DNA of 64,000 nt from Roseovarius nubinhibens ISM (GCF_000152625.1 NZ_CH724156.1:628966-692965); one strand, 5' to 3'. Positions 28,505 through 38,762 are shown, counted from the stretch's first letter. Notes: generated by a model from the letters alone, not told the origin. Numbers and translations: made by a program.

Positions 28505-29550
28505 TTACGTGCGCTGCCTCCGGGTTCTGCCGCGTCATTCGCCTCGGCACTCAGCTCATAGCCGCTGATCAGGTTCTCGCGCATGAGGCGCTGGGCCAAG
28601 GTGCCTTTGGGCTCGCCGATCTCGGCCAGATAGGCGTCAAGCGCGGCGGCGTAGGACCGGCTGATCGTCACGGCCTCCTCGGCGCTAACCGGTTGAAAAC
28701 GCAAGGAATCCCCGGCGCGAAGCTGGGTCAGACGGTCGGTGTCACAGGCCAGAATCGTGGCGATCTTGGGATAGCCGCCGGTGGTCTGGTGATCGGCCAA
28801 AAGCACCGTCGCCACCCCGTCGCCCGAGACCTGAACAGAGCCGCGGGTGATCGGCTCGGACGGGATCGAGAGCGCCTCGGAGAGGGTCAATTCCGGCCCC
28901 GAAAGCCGCACGCCCATCCGGTCATAGGCGTCGGTGAGGCGAAATTCCTCCTGTCGGTAAGACGACAGTATTGTGTCGGTAAAGCAACGGTCCTGCGGAC
29001 CCATCACTACGCGCATCGGATCGGCCATGTTTCGCAGCTCTGCCAAGGCGATCTGACCATGCCGATCCTCGCGCAGCTGGGCGTTTTCCACGCGCAGCCG
29101 CTGTCCCGTCTGCAACTGCCCGCCGCCGAAGCCAGAGGTCGAGTGAGTCGCCGCATGACCGAGCCAACGCTCGGCCTGCAGATCGCCCGCGAAGGCGAGA
29201 TAGGCCCAGCTGCCCTGCTTGCCGGGGCGGATGCTGAGCCTTTGCCCGGCCTCGATCTCGAACACCACCCAGCCGCTGAGCTTGGTGCCGCCGATCTCGA
29301 TATGAAAATCGCCGCCCGCGAGCGCGAGCGAGAGCCGGCCCGACACGCATTCGAGCTGTAGCCCGCCCATCGAGACCTCGATCACCGTGGCGTCCGCCGT
29401 CGCCCCCAGCGCGGCGAGCGCGGCGCGGTAGGCGAGCCGATCCATCGGGCCGGAGGCCGGGACGCCAAAACGCATGTGACCGCGCCGCCCGGCGTCCTGA
29501 AAGCTCACCAGCGGGCCTGCGAATTGCACCCGGAACTCTGCGTCGCTCAT
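28501..29550 (-). CDS. pxpC: 5-oxoprolinase subunit PxpC (carboxyltransferase-like)
   Basis: The start is ATG 29550 (MSDAEFRVQF), overlapping the pxpB stop by 4 bp; the longer open frame is antisense-like noise. The 349-residue protein has an AHS2/KipA-type domain with FQDAGRRGHMRFGVPASGPMD, LLADHQTTGGYPKIATI and LRAGDSLRF. With PxpA and PxpB it forms the ATP-dependent enzyme that opens 5-oxoproline to glutamate. Confidence 0.93.
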   Translation of the reverse strand: MSDAEFRVQFAGPLVSFQDAGRRGHMRFGVPASGPMDRLAYRAALAALGATADATVIEVSMGGLQLECVSGRLSLALAGGDFHIEIGGTKLSGWVVFEIEAGQRLSIRPGKQGSWAYLAFAGDLQAERWLGHAATHSTSGFGGGQLQTGQRLRVENAQLREDRHGQIALAELRNMADPMRVVMGPQDRCFTDTILSSYRQEEFRLTDAYDRMGVRLSGPELTLSEALSIPSEPITRGSVQVSGDGVATVLLADHQTTGGYPKIATILACDTDRLTQLRAGDSLRFQPVSAEEAVTISRSYAAALDAYLAEIGEPKGTLAQRLMRENLISGYELSAEANDAAEPGGSARK

Positions 29551-30236
29551 GTCGCATCCTCCCGATAGCTTGCGTCGAATTCGGCGCGGTCGATGCGGCG
29601 GAATTTGATCCGGTCGCCCACGTCGAACAGAAAGGGCCGTGCCGGGTCGTTGCAAAGCACCTCGGTCGGCGAGCGGCCGATGATCGACCAGCCGGTCGGC
29701 ATCTTGAGCGTGGTGACGAGACATTGCGGCCCGGCGATGAGCACCGCGCCACGCGGGATGCCCCGCACCGGGGCGGGTTTGCGCGGGACGCGCAACGCCT
29801 CGGGCACGCCGGAGAGATAGGCATAGCCCGGCGCGAAACCATACATGCCGACGCGGTAATCGCCGGAGAGGTGTAGCGCGATGGCCTCTTCCTCGCTGAT
29901 GCCCCGGGCCTCGGCGACCGCCGCGAGATCGGGGGCGAGATCGGCATCGTAGCAGACCGGCACCTCATGCAGCGTGCCGGCGTTGTCACGCACCTCAGCG
30001 CGTTCGGCACAGCCTGTGATCTGCGCCTGCAGCGTCGCGTGATCCGTCACCAGCGGGTCAAACTCGACCAGCAGGTTGACGAAGGCGGGCACGGTTTCCT
30101 GCACGCCTTCGATCCCGGCCGCCGAAATCGCCTTGTCCAGCGCGACCACCTGCGCGCTCAGCGCTTCGCTCACCTCGGTGCCGAGCTGCACCATGAGCGC
30201 GTGATCGGCCACGGGAAGGAATGTCAGCTCTTGCAT
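29547..30236 (-). CDS. pxpB: 5-oxoprolinase subunit PxpB
   Basis: The 229-residue AHS1/KipI-family protein is recognised by GMYGFAPGYAYLSGVPEALR and VPRKPAPVRGIPRGAVLIAG. SIIGRSPTEVLCNDPARPFL is near the C-terminus. It is followed by pxpC with an ATGA overlap and preceded by pxpA with a 2-bp gap, so the three subunits are translated together. Confidence 0.94.
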   Translation of the reverse strand: MQELTFLPVADHALMVQLGTEVSEALSAQVVALDKAISAAGIEGVQETVPAFVNLLVEFDPLVTDHATLQAQITGCAERAEVRDNAGTLHEVPVCYDADLAPDLAAVAEARGISEEEAIALHLSGDYRVGMYGFAPGYAYLSGVPEALRVPRKPAPVRGIPRGAVLIAGPQCLVTTLKMPTGWSIIGRSPTEVLCNDPARPFLFDVGDRIKFRRIDRAEFDASYREDAT

Positions 30237-30238
30237 GG

Positions 30239-31000
30239 TCAGCCCGCCGTGAAGGGGGCAAAGGCCACGCCTTCGGCCTCGAGCCGGGCGCGGATCTGCT
30301 GGGCCATGGCGACCGCGCTTGGCCCGTCGCCATGCACGCAGATGGATTGCGCCTTGAGCGGGATCGGATCACCATCGACCACCGGCATCAGCCCGGTCTT
30401 GAGAAAATCGAGCAGCCGCTCTGCCGCCGCGTCCGCGTCATGGATCATCGCCCCGTCAGAGCCGCGCGGCACCAGCTGACCGTTGCTCTGATAGCCCCGG
30501 TCGGCAAATATCTCGGAATAGGTCGCAAGCCCCAGCTCGCGCCCCGCCTCTTCGAGACAGGTGCCAGAGATGGCCAGCAGGGCCAGATCGGGATCAATGG
30601 CGTGGACCGTGCGGGCGATGGCAAGCGCCACCTCCTTGTTGCCCGCCGCGAGATTGGCCAGCGCGCCATGGGCCTTGACGTAATGCACCTTGACCGGAAC
30701 GAGCCGCGCCATCGCTTGCAGCGCACCGATCTGGGCCGCGACCATGCGGCCGATTTCGGCGGGCTGCATCGGGATCACCCGGCGGCCAAAACCTTCGCGG
30801 TCGTTATAGCCGGGGTGCGCGCCCACATGGACGCCACGGTCGGCAGCGGTCTTGAGGGTCTGAAACATCGTTTCCGGGTCGCTGGCATGGCCGCCACAGG
30901 CGATATTGGCGCTGTTCACCAGTTGCAGCATCGCCGCGTCATTGCCCATCTGCCAGGGGCCGAAACTTTCGCCCAGATCCGAGTTGAGATCGATCTTCAT
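30239..31000 (-). CDS. pxpA: 5-oxoprolinase subunit PxpA (LamB/YcsF family)
   Basis: The start is ATG 31000 (MKIDLNSDLGESFG) with GGTGG eight bases upstream; a start five codons earlier is possible. The protein has about 253 residues. The family motif NSDLGESFGPW, the stretch ANIACGGHASDPETM and VKPHGAL-like KAHGALANLA are present. It converts 5-oxoproline, a cyclised-glutamine waste product, with PxpBC. The GntR regulator gene lies 133 bp upstream on the same strand. Confidence 0.94.
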   Translation of the reverse strand: MKIDLNSDLGESFGPWQMGNDAAMLQLVNSANIACGGHASDPETMFQTLKTAADRGVHVGAHPGYNDREGFGRRVIPMQPAEIGRMVAAQIGALQAMARLVPVKVHYVKAHGALANLAAGNKEVALAIARTVHAIDPDLALLAISGTCLEEAGRELGLATYSEIFADRGYQSNGQLVPRGSDGAMIHDADAAAERLLDFLKTGLMPVVDGDPIPLKAQSICVHGDGPSAVAMAQQIRARLEAEGVAFAPFTAG

Positions 31001-31133
31001 TCTGTCATCCACCATCCGTCACGCGAGCGCGCTGCGCCGCCGCTGGCAGGCACGCGTCTCTCTTGCGCCCAGAGTACGGGCGGGCCACGGTGAAGGCAAC
31101 GGGGGGCGGGGCTTGGTTTCGCGCTGGGCGCGG

Positions 31134-31787
31134 TCAGTCGCGGATGTCGTCGATCTTGATCCCGCTGGCCACGATGTCATCGGCAATGGCCTGTCGCGCC
31201 GCCGGGCCGTCGCCACGTTTCAGCGCGTCGATCACGGGGTAATGGTGGCGGACGAAATCATCGGCCTCGGCATAGCTCGCCCAGCTGGCGATCAGCGGTG
31301 CCATGCGCAGCCAGAGCCGGTCGAGGATTTCGGCGGCGACCTCCATCCCCGACAGCCGGTAGAGATGGCTGTGGAAGGCGCGGTTATGCGACAGGGCGAG
31401 ATGGGCGTCGCCCTCGGCAAAGGCGGTGAGGATCGTGTCGTTGAGCTCTTCGAGACGGGCGATGTCCTGTGGCGTGGCGCGGGCGGCGGCGGCCTCGGCG
31501 GCCATGCCTTCGAGCGTCACCCGCAGGAGCCGGATTTCGGCCAGTTCCGCGCCGCTCAGATGCGGCACGCGGATTTCGCGCGGGCTTGGCATTTCGAGGG
31601 CGCGTTCCATCACGAGTTGCAGCAGCGCATCGCGCACCGGCGTGCCGCTCACCGCCATCTGACCGGCGATCTCGCGGATCTTGACCTTGTCCCCGGGGCG
31701 GAAATCGCCGTTGAGAATAGCCTGCCGGATCCGGTTATAGACCGTTGTGCCAAGGGTTTCCTTGCTGACCGCCTCGAACTCAGGCAT
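31134..31787 (-). CDS. GntR family regulator, FCD (FadR) subfamily
   Basis: The 217-residue protein has an N-terminal winged helix (about 12-75: VYNRIRQAILNGDFRPGDKV, MAVSGTPVRDALLQL) and an FCD effector domain (about 85-205). The likely metal-binding histidines fall in HNRAFHSHLYRLSG and RHHYPVI. It sits between the TPP-enzyme/ABC-transporter genes and pxpABC on the same strand and probably controls one or both groups. The effector is unknown; a small carboxylate is typical of the subfamily. Confidence 0.92.
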   Translation of the reverse strand: MPEFEAVSKETLGTTVYNRIRQAILNGDFRPGDKVKIREIAGQMAVSGTPVRDALLQLVMERALEMPSPREIRVPHLSGAELAEIRLLRVTLEGMAAEAAAARATPQDIARLEELNDTILTAFAEGDAHLALSHNRAFHSHLYRLSGMEVAAEILDRLWLRMAPLIASWASYAEADDFVRHHYPVIDALKRGDGPAARQAIADDIVASGIKIDDIRD

Positions 31788-31901
31788 GTCGCTGCCCCTC
31801 TGGGTCCGGCTGTGCTCTCATATCGGAATTTCCTATCTAACCCTATAAGCCGTGCGAATATATCCAAGACTTCCCGCGCAGGGAACCGTCAAACCGCGCC
31901 C

Positions 31902-33452
31902 TCACCCGATCCGCGCCTCGATGAGGAAGGGGCCGGGGGTGGCATAGCTCTGCTCGAGGAGCTGCATCAGCGTCTCGGCATCCTCGGCGCGGGCGGCGGG
32001 CACGCCAAAGCCCTTGGACAGCGCCAGCCAGTCGATGGCGGGGTTTTGCAGGCTCATCATGTCCTGGGCCAGCGGTCCGGGGGTCGGCACGCCGATATTG
32101 GCCATTTCGCCCTTGAGGATCTCATAGCTCTGATTGGCGAGGATCACCGTGGTCACGTCGAGCCCTTCGCGGGCCTGGCTCCAGAGCGCCTGCAAGGTGA
32201 AGAGCCCGCTGCCATCGGCCTGCACCGAGACGACGCGCCGATCGCGGGCGCCCATCGCCGCCCCGAGCGCCAGCGGCAGCCCGTTGCCAATCGCGCCGCC
32301 GGTGATCTGCACCCAGCTGTGCGGCGGGCCATGGGTCGTGGCGGGCATGACCTCGCGGCCCTGGGTCAGCCCTTCGTCGCAGATGATGGCGTGCTCTGGC
32401 AGGGTGGCGGCAATGGCGGCGGCGAGGCTGGTGGGGGTGATCGCGCCGCTGGGGCGAGCGGTTTCGATGCGTTCGGTCACGCGGTAGGCTGTGGCCCCGG
32501 TGCCGAGCCGGTCGGCCAGCGCCTCGAGCCCGGCAACGGCATCCATGCCGGCCTCGCTGAAGCGGTGGAGGGTGCAGCCTTCGGGCACCACGCTGCCGGG
32601 CGTGTCGGGATAGGCGAAGAACGAGGCGGGCTCGTCCGTGCCGACCAGCAGGATATGTTTGATATGGCCGATGCGGGCGCGGGCGAGGCCGGGATCATAG
32701 GGGATGCGGGCGATGTCGACGCGGCCTGCGCCACGGTCGTAGCGGGGGCCGTTCACCGGCGCGAGATATTCGACATGGGCGAGGCTTGCGAGACGGCCCA
32801 GCGCGCGGGTGCCGGCCTCGCTCAGCGCCGGGCCGGTGGCGAAGATCAGCACCGGCTCGCCACGTTCGATGATGGCGGCGGCCTCGGCGATGACCTCGTC
32901 GGCCACGGGGTCGAGACCGGGGACCTGCGGCGCGGAACTGAGCGGTGCGGGACCGGGGCCCCAGGCGAGATCGGTGGGCAGGACCAGCGTCGCGATGCCG
33001 CCCTTGGGGCCGGAGGACGCCGCGATGGCCTCGGACACGTCGCGGGCGATATCCTCGGGGCGGTCGATCTTGCGCACCCAATCCGAGAAGGGCCGCGCAA
33101 TGTTCACCACATCGGAGGTCAGCGGCGTGTTGAAGCGCACATGGTCGCGCGCGTGATCGCCCACGATGTTGAGCATCGGCGTGCGCGCCCGTTTGGCATT
33201 GTGGAGATTGGCCAGACCATTGGCGAGCCCCGGCCCGCAATGCAGAAGCGTCAGCGCCGGTTTGCCCGCCATCCGGGCATAGCCATCGGCGGCGCCGGTC
33301 ACCACGCCTTCGAACAGGCAGAGCGAACAGTCGATGCCGCCGACCCGGTCGAGGGCTGCGAGAAAATGCATCTCGGAGGTGCCGGGATTGGCGAAACATC
33401 GGTCGATCCCCGCCGCCGTCAAAGATTTCACAATGGATTCAGCGCCGTTCAT
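31902..33452 (-). CDS. Thiamine-diphosphate-dependent enzyme, acetolactate synthase-like
   Basis: The 516-residue protein has the three TPP-enzyme domains. The N-terminal PYR domain has LCLFEGVVTGAADGYARMAG, with the catalytic Glu in FEG, and HCGPGLANGLANLHNAKRA. The PP domain has QADGSGLFTLQALWSQAREG and ends VILANQSYEIL, the GDG..N cofactor site, here ADG. Such proteins are often labelled acetolactate synthase large subunit, but no small subunit is nearby and relatives include benzoylformate and oxalyl-CoA type decarboxylases. The substrate is unknown. It follows the ABC transporter genes by 69 bp. Confidence 0.82.
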   Translation of the reverse strand: MNGAESIVKSLTAAGIDRCFANPGTSEMHFLAALDRVGGIDCSLCLFEGVVTGAADGYARMAGKPALTLLHCGPGLANGLANLHNAKRARTPMLNIVGDHARDHVRFNTPLTSDVVNIARPFSDWVRKIDRPEDIARDVSEAIAASSGPKGGIATLVLPTDLAWGPGPAPLSSAPQVPGLDPVADEVIAEAAAIIERGEPVLIFATGPALSEAGTRALGRLASLAHVEYLAPVNGPRYDRGAGRVDIARIPYDPGLARARIGHIKHILLVGTDEPASFFAYPDTPGSVVPEGCTLHRFSEAGMDAVAGLEALADRLGTGATAYRVTERIETARPSGAITPTSLAAAIAATLPEHAIICDEGLTQGREVMPATTHGPPHSWVQITGGAIGNGLPLALGAAMGARDRRVVSVQADGSGLFTLQALWSQAREGLDVTTVILANQSYEILKGEMANIGVPTPGPLAQDMMSLQNPAIDWLALSKGFGVPAARAEDAETLMQLLEQSYATPGPFLIEARIG

Positions 33453-33521
33453 CGCAATCGCCTTTTCAAATCAAATATCGTGAGACCCGGCGGGGCGGCC
33501 CGCCGGGCAATCCTGTGGCGC

Positions 33522-35147
33522 TCAGCCCGTGGCGCGGGTGCGGCGCAGCGGGCTGTCGTCCTTCCAGCCCGGCACCGCCGCCAGAAGCGAGCGGGTATAA
33601 TCATGGCTTGGCGCGGCAAAGACTTCGGCGGTGCTGCCCGCCTCGACCACGCCACCCTGATGCATGACGAGGATACGGTCGCAGACCTGCGCCGCGACGC
33701 AGAGGTCATGGGTGATGAAGATGATCGACAGGTTGAACATCTCGCGCAGCTTCTGAAAGAGGTCGAGCACCTGCGCCTGAACCGACACGTCGAGCGCCGA
33801 GACCGCCTCATCCGCGATGAGGATTTCCGGGCGCATCATCAGGGCGCGGGCGATGCCGATCCGCTGCCGCTGGCCGCCGGAAAACTCATGCGGGTAGCGG
33901 TCGAGGCTCGAGGCATCGAGCCCAACGGTTTCGAGCAATTCGCGCGCATAGGCGAGCGCCTCTTGCTTGTCCTGACCCTGTGCCACCGCGCCTTCGGTGA
34001 GGATCGTGGCGATCTTGCTGCGCGGGTTGAGCGAGGCATAGGGGTCTTGAAACACCATCTGGACGCGGTTGCGCTGGGCCCGCAGCTCGCGCGAGGCGAG
34101 CGCGCCCCAGTCGAGCTCGCCAAGGCGAATTTCGCCTGCGTTGGGCTCCATCAGCCGGGCGATGCAGCGGCCGGTGGTCGATTTGCCCGAGCCGCTTTCG
34201 CCGACGATGCCGAGGGTTTCGCCACGTTTGAGATCAAAGCTCACCTTGTCGATGGCGCGGACCTCGCGTTTCGGGGTGAAAAAGCCGCCGCTGGTGACAA
34301 AGGTTTTCTCCAGCCCGGTGACCGAGACAGTCACCTTGTCGGCGCTCAGATCGCGGGGCGCGGGCGGGATGAGCGAGGGCACCGCGTTGATCAGACGACG
34401 GGTGTAGTCGGTCTGAGGCGCGCCGATGACATCGGCGGTGGCCCCCTGCTCGACGATCTCGCCTTGCCGCATGACGATCACCCGGTCGGCGATCTCGGCC
34501 ACGACGCCGATGTCATGGGTGATGAAGAGCACCGCCATGCCGTGTCTGTCCTGCAGGTTGCGCACCAGTTTGAGGATCTGCGCCTGGGTCGTGACATCGA
34601 GCGCGGTGGTCGGTTCATCGGCGATCAGGAGCTTGGGCTCGAGCGCCAACGCCATGGCGATCATCACCCGCTGCCGCTGGCCGCCCGAGAGCTGAAACGG
34701 ATAGGCGCGCAGGATCTTGGGCGGGTCGGGAAGCCCCACCTCTTCGACGAGTTTGAGCGCCTTGGCCTCGCGCTCTTCCTTGCTGAAGGCGCCATGGGCC
34801 TCGAAGACCTCGGCGATCTGATCCTTGATCCGCATCAACGGGTTGAGCGCGGTCATCGGTTCCTGGAAGATCATCGCGACCTCGGAGCCGCGCATCTGAC
34901 GCTTTTCCGCATCCGAGAGCTTGAGCAGATCGCGCCCGCCCATTTCGATGGTGCCGGACACCGGGGTGAGCCCCGGCGGCAGCAGGTTCATGATCGTATT
35001 GGCGGTGACGGATTTACCCGAGCCGCTTTCGCCGACGATGCAGAGCACCTCGCCCGCCGCCACGTCAAACGTGATGCCGGTCATGGCATGGGGCCGGTCG
35101 GCCCCTTCGGGCAGGGCGACGCTCAGGTCTTTGACAGAAATCACCAT
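33522..35147 (-). CDS. Peptide-type ABC importer, fused double ATPase (DppD-DppF)
   Basis: The start is ATG 35147 ([12 protein letters not shown]). The 541-residue protein carries two full ABC domains in one chain. Domain 1 has [15 protein letters not shown] and [15 protein letters not shown]; domain 2 has [17 protein letters not shown] and [15 protein letters not shown]. Oligopeptide-type C-terminal extensions follow each ([12 protein letters not shown] and [10 protein letters not shown]). It energises the two permeases encoded just upstream (4-bp gap). Confidence 0.94.
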   Translation of the reverse strand: MVISVKDLSVALPEGADRPHAMTGITFDVAAGEVLCIVGESGSGKSVTANTIMNLLPPGLTPVSGTIEMGGRDLLKLSDAEKRQMRGSEVAMIFQEPMTALNPLMRIKDQIAEVFEAHGAFSKEEREAKALKLVEEVGLPDPPKILRAYPFQLSGGQRQRVMIAMALALEPKLLIADEPTTALDVTTQAQILKLVRNLQDRHGMAVLFITHDIGVVAEIADRVIVMRQGEIVEQGATADVIGAPQTDYTRRLINAVPSLIPPAPRDLSADKVTVSVTGLEKTFVTSGGFFTPKREVRAIDKVSFDLKRGETLGIVGESGSGKSTTGRCIARLMEPNAGEIRLGELDWGALASRELRAQRNRVQMVFQDPYASLNPRSKIATILTEGAVAQGQDKQEALAYARELLETVGLDASSLDRYPHEFSGGQRQRIGIARALMMRPEILIADEAVSALDVSVQAQVLDLFQKLREMFNLSIIFITHDLCVAAQVCDRILVMHQGGVVEAGSTAEVFAAPSHDYTRSLLAAVPGWKDDSPLRRTRATG

Positions 35148-35151
35148 GGTC

Positions 35152-35991
35152 TCACCGTCCTTTCCGCGCCAGACGCGGGTTGAGCGCATCATTGAGCCCT
35201 TCGCCGATCAGGTTCAGCGCCAGCACGGTGAAGAGGATGGCAAGCCCCGGAAAGACGCAGATCCACCATGCCTGCCGCAGCACGGTGCGCCCGGCGCCGA
35301 TCATATAGCCCCAGCTCATCACATTGGGATCGCCGAGCCCGAGGAAGGACAGCGCGCTCTCGAGCAGGATGGCGCTCGCCACCATGAGCGAGGCCAGTAC
35401 GATGATTGGCGAGATGGCGTTGGGCAGGATCTGGCGAAAGATGATGTTCATCGGCGACAGGCCCGACAGGATCGCCGCCTGAACATATTCCCGCGATCGC
35501 AGCGACAGGAATTCGCCGCGCACCAGACGCGCCACCGGTGGCCAGCTCACGATGGAGATGGCAAGGACGATGCCGCTCAGCGAGGGTTGCAGGATGGCGA
35601 CGATGACGATGGCCAGCGCAAAGCTCGGGATGGTTTGAAAGAACTCGGTGAAACGCATCAGGATGTCGTCCCAGATGCCGCCGAAATAACCGGCGAGCGC
35701 CCCGATCGGCAAGCCGATCAGCAGCGCCACCAGCGTCGAGACCAGCCCGACGATGAGCGACACCCGCGCCCCATGCGCCAGCCCGGCGCCAATGTCGCGG
35801 CCGAGCACGTCGGTGCCAAAATAGAACCCGTCGAGCGCCATTGGCGGTTGAAACGGGCGCTGCACCATGGTCCAGGGCGATTGCGGATAGATGAACGGGG
35901 CGATGACCGCGACGATCACCACGATCGACAGCAGGATGAGACCGGCCACCGCGCCCTTGTTGCGGAGGAAGTTTTTCATAAACGCGTTCAT
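35152..35991 (-). CDS. Peptide-type ABC importer permease (DppC-like)
   Basis: The 279-residue permease has an N-terminal helix (about 12-32) and five further helices. The EAA loop SREYVQAAILSGLSPMNIIF and the family start FLRNKGAVAGLILL mark it as DppC/OppC type. It overlaps the DppB-like gene by 4 bp (ATGA). Confidence 0.94.
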   Translation of the reverse strand: MNAFMKNFLRNKGAVAGLILLSIVVIVAVIAPFIYPQSPWTMVQRPFQPPMALDGFYFGTDVLGRDIGAGLAHGARVSLIVGLVSTLVALLIGLPIGALAGYFGGIWDDILMRFTEFFQTIPSFALAIVIVAILQPSLSGIVLAISIVSWPPVARLVRGEFLSLRSREYVQAAILSGLSPMNIIFRQILPNAISPIIVLASLMVASAILLESALSFLGLGDPNVMSWGYMIGAGRTVLRQAWWICVFPGLAILFTVLALNLIGEGLNDALNPRLARKGR

Positions 35992-36965
35992 GTGTTCAGC
36001 TCGATACGGGGATCGACCAGCAGGTAGATAAGGTCGGTGATCAGGTTGAAGAGGAGGACCATCGCCGAAGAGATCAGAAAGACCCCGAGCAGCACATTAT
36101 AGTCGCGCTGCAACAGCGCATCGAACATCAGCCGCCCGATGCCGGGCCAGGCAAAGACCGTTTCGGTCAGCACCGCGCCGCCGACGATCTGTCCGGCCTG
36201 AAGCCCGGCGAGGGTCACCACCGGCAGGATCGCGTTGCGCAGGATATGGCGGCGGGCGATGCGCCCTTCCGACAGGCCCTTGGCGCGGGCGGTCTTGACG
36301 AAATCCTCGGCCGCGGTTTCGAGGAAGGAGGCGCGGGTCATGCGGGCATAGATGGCGGTGAAGAAGAGCCCCAGCGTGGTCGCGGGCAGCACCAGATGAT
36401 GCGCCACGTCGAGCCAGTAGCGAAAGCCCGTCAGCTCGCTGCCGATGCTTTCCATCCCGTAGGACGGGAACCAGCCGAGCTGTACCGAGAAGAGAAGGAT
36501 TGCCATGAGCGCCACCCAAAAGAGCGGCGTGGCATAGAGCAGGAGCGCCGCCACGGTGATCGCGGTATCGGCCCATTTGCCGACGCGAACCGCCGCCATG
36601 ACGCCTGCGACCACGCCCAGCACGATCGACAGCACAAAGGCCGCGCCGGTGAGCAAGAGCGTCGCGGGAAGCCGGTCCATGATGAGATCCCAAACCGGCG
36701 CGTCCTGCCGGTAGGAATAGCCCATGTCGAGCTGCAGCAGCCCGGAGATGTATTTCCAAAGCTGGATATGGAAGGGCTGATCGAGGCCGAATTTTTCGCG
36801 CAATTGCTGCAGGAAAAGTTCGTCAGAGGCCCCCGCCTCGCCCGCCATGACCGCCGCCGGATCGCCCGGGGCCGCGTGAATGAGACAGAAGTTGAGGATG
36901 ACGATGGCGAAGAGGATGACCGCCGCCTTCGCAAGCCTCATGAGAATATATCGCAGCGTTTGCAT
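35988..36965 (-). CDS. Peptide-type ABC importer permease (DppB-like)
   Basis: The 325-residue permease of the DppB/OppB type starts MQTLRYILMRLAKAAVILFA and carries the expected HAAPGDPA loop near residue 30. The EAA motif is TARAKGLSEGRIARRHILRNA. The C-terminal stretch LLFNLITDLIYLLVDPRI is typical. It lies 66 bp downstream of the binding-protein gene in the same operon. Confidence 0.95.
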   Translation of the reverse strand: MQTLRYILMRLAKAAVILFAIVILNFCLIHAAPGDPAAVMAGEAGASDELFLQQLREKFGLDQPFHIQLWKYISGLLQLDMGYSYRQDAPVWDLIMDRLPATLLLTGAAFVLSIVLGVVAGVMAAVRVGKWADTAITVAALLLYATPLFWVALMAILLFSVQLGWFPSYGMESIGSELTGFRYWLDVAHHLVLPATTLGLFFTAIYARMTRASFLETAAEDFVKTARAKGLSEGRIARRHILRNAILPVVTLAGLQAGQIVGGAVLTETVFAWPGIGRLMFDALLQRDYNVLLGVFLISSAMVLLFNLITDLIYLLVDPRIELNT

Positions 36966-37031
36966 GGGTCCGCCTGTGTTGGGGTGGCCCGGACGGATGT
37001 CGCCCGGGCCTTTGGTCAGTTACCGAAGGGC

Positions 37032-38582
37032 TCAGCGGTCGAGCCAGGCGTCCTTGAACCCGTCATTCACGCCGATGGCGGTGGTCACGAGATCCTTGAC
37101 GTCGCAGCGGTAGATCGTCGGGAAGGACAGTTCGAGCAGCCAGGCCGCGGCCACGTCTTCGACGATCTGGGCCTGGGCCTTGGTGTAGAGCTCTTGGCGC
37201 TCGGCCGCGCTGGCCTTGAGGGCCGCATCGGCAAAGAGCTGATCCACCTCGGCATTCTCATAGCCCGAGACGTTGTTCCACGGGCTGCCCTTGGCGATGT
37301 TGGAAGAGATATAGCTCCGCCCCACGCCGAGCGCCGGATCGCCATATTGGTAGAGATAGGTGAAGCCGAGATCGAAATCCCAATCCGAGAGCTTCTGGTT
37401 CCAGCCCGCCACATCGGTGGCGACGATCTCGGTCTTGACGCCGACCGCGTCGAGGTTCTGCTTGACCGCTTCGGCCCAGCGGTTCCAGGTCTCGCCATAG
37501 GGCAAGGGCAGGATGCGCACCGGGGTGCCGTCATAGCCGACCTCGTCCAGAAGCGCCTTGGCCTTTTCGGGATCGAACTCGTATTTGGCGACATCCGTGT
37601 CGTAGAAACGGGTCTTGGACGACACCGGGCTATGGGCCACTTCGGCATAGCCGTTCCAGATCACGTCTTTCATGAACTCGCGGTTCATCGCATACATGAG
37701 CGCCTGACGGAATTTCGGCTTGGCGGTCCAGCCTTCGCGGTTGTTCACCCACATGAAGGAATGCGGCGCGAAGAATTCCCAGCCCTCGGTGGTGGTGCAG
37801 ACATTGTCCATACCGGCGAGGCGCGGCACGTCGAAATTCTCGACCGAGCCGCCGGGCAGCACGTCAATCTGGCCGGTTTCAAAGGCCACGGCGCGGGCCG
37901 CGGCATCGGGGATCACCTGCCAGTAAATCTCGTCGAGATAGGGCAGACCGTCGATGTAGTAATCCTCGTTCTTCACGAGATGGATATAGCTGCCCTTCTT
38001 CCATTCCTCAAACTTGAACGGGCCGGTGCCGATGGGCGTGGCATTGGCCGGGTTGTCCTTGAAGCTGGTGCCTTCATAGATGTGCTTGGGCACGATCGGC
38101 ATGGTGCCCGCCTCGAACATGCCGAGGAAGGGGCCGAAGGGGTTTTTCAGCTGGAACACAACGGTTTCGGCATCGGGGGCGGTGATGCTCTCGACATGTT
38201 CGAGACCGACGCGGAACCGCGCATGGGTTTCACGCAGAAAGACATCGGCGGAGAACACCACGTCATCGGCCGAGAAATCTTCGCCATCATGCCATTTCAC
38301 GCCGCTGTGCAGCTTGAACGTATAGGTGAGCCCGTCGTCCGAGACGGTCCATTCCTTGGCGAGCGACGGCTGCGGATTGAGATCCTTGTCGTAGCGCAGC
38401 AGGCTTTCATAGATGTTGCCCGCGACGTTCTGGGTCGGGCCGTTCTGGATCAGACCGAGCATCAGCCCCGGCGGTTCCGGCTGGACGACGACATTGATCC
38501 GGCCGCCCGATTTGGGCTCGGCCATTGCGGCTGTCGCCACCATGGCGGCGCCGATCAGGCCGGAAAGAAGTGCTTTCTTCAT
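37032..38582 (-). CDS. Periplasmic substrate-binding protein of the peptide-type importer
   Basis: The start is ATG 38582 (MKKALLSGLIG) with AGGAGA seven bases upstream. The 516-residue SBP family 5 protein has a signal peptide ending at AAMAEP. The family stretch WTVSDDGLTYTFKLHSGVKW is followed by GEDFSADDVVFSADVF and IGTGPFKFEEW. Ligands of this family are peptides, nickel, opines or other small molecules and cannot be read from sequence. The neighbouring deacetylase and 5-oxoprolinase genes hint at an amino or acetylated nitrogen compound. Confidence 0.94.
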   Translation of the reverse strand: MKKALLSGLIGAAMVATAAMAEPKSGGRINVVVQPEPPGLMLGLIQNGPTQNVAGNIYESLLRYDKDLNPQPSLAKEWTVSDDGLTYTFKLHSGVKWHDGEDFSADDVVFSADVFLRETHARFRVGLEHVESITAPDAETVVFQLKNPFGPFLGMFEAGTMPIVPKHIYEGTSFKDNPANATPIGTGPFKFEEWKKGSYIHLVKNEDYYIDGLPYLDEIYWQVIPDAAARAVAFETGQIDVLPGGSVENFDVPRLAGMDNVCTTTEGWEFFAPHSFMWVNNREGWTAKPKFRQALMYAMNREFMKDVIWNGYAEVAHSPVSSKTRFYDTDVAKYEFDPEKAKALLDEVGYDGTPVRILPLPYGETWNRWAEAVKQNLDAVGVKTEIVATDVAGWNQKLSDWDFDLGFTYLYQYGDPALGVGRSYISSNIAKGSPWNNVSGYENAEVDQLFADAALKASAAERQELYTKAQAQIVEDVAAAWLLELSFPTIYRCDVKDLVTTAIGVNDGFKDAWLDR

Positions 38583-38762
38583 GGGTGTTTTCTCCTGTTG
38601 GTTCCCCGGTGTTTCCCGGTTTTTAACTTTGTGGCGAGCGGCCAGTTGGACCCTCTCTGCCAAGGCTGGCAAAGCCGGGATGGCGCCCCTGCGCACAGCG
38701 TAGCCCCCTTGATGCAACATGCAACACGATTCCTTGGACGGGTCCGTGAACGGGCATCCGCG

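Noticed and set aside
30906-35183. A 1425-residue open frame on the + strand
   Set aside because: It is antisense to pxpA, the regulator, the TPP enzyme and the ABC ATPase, all of which have clear family motifs. Its His/Gly/Ala/Asp-rich composition is a GC-rich shadow.
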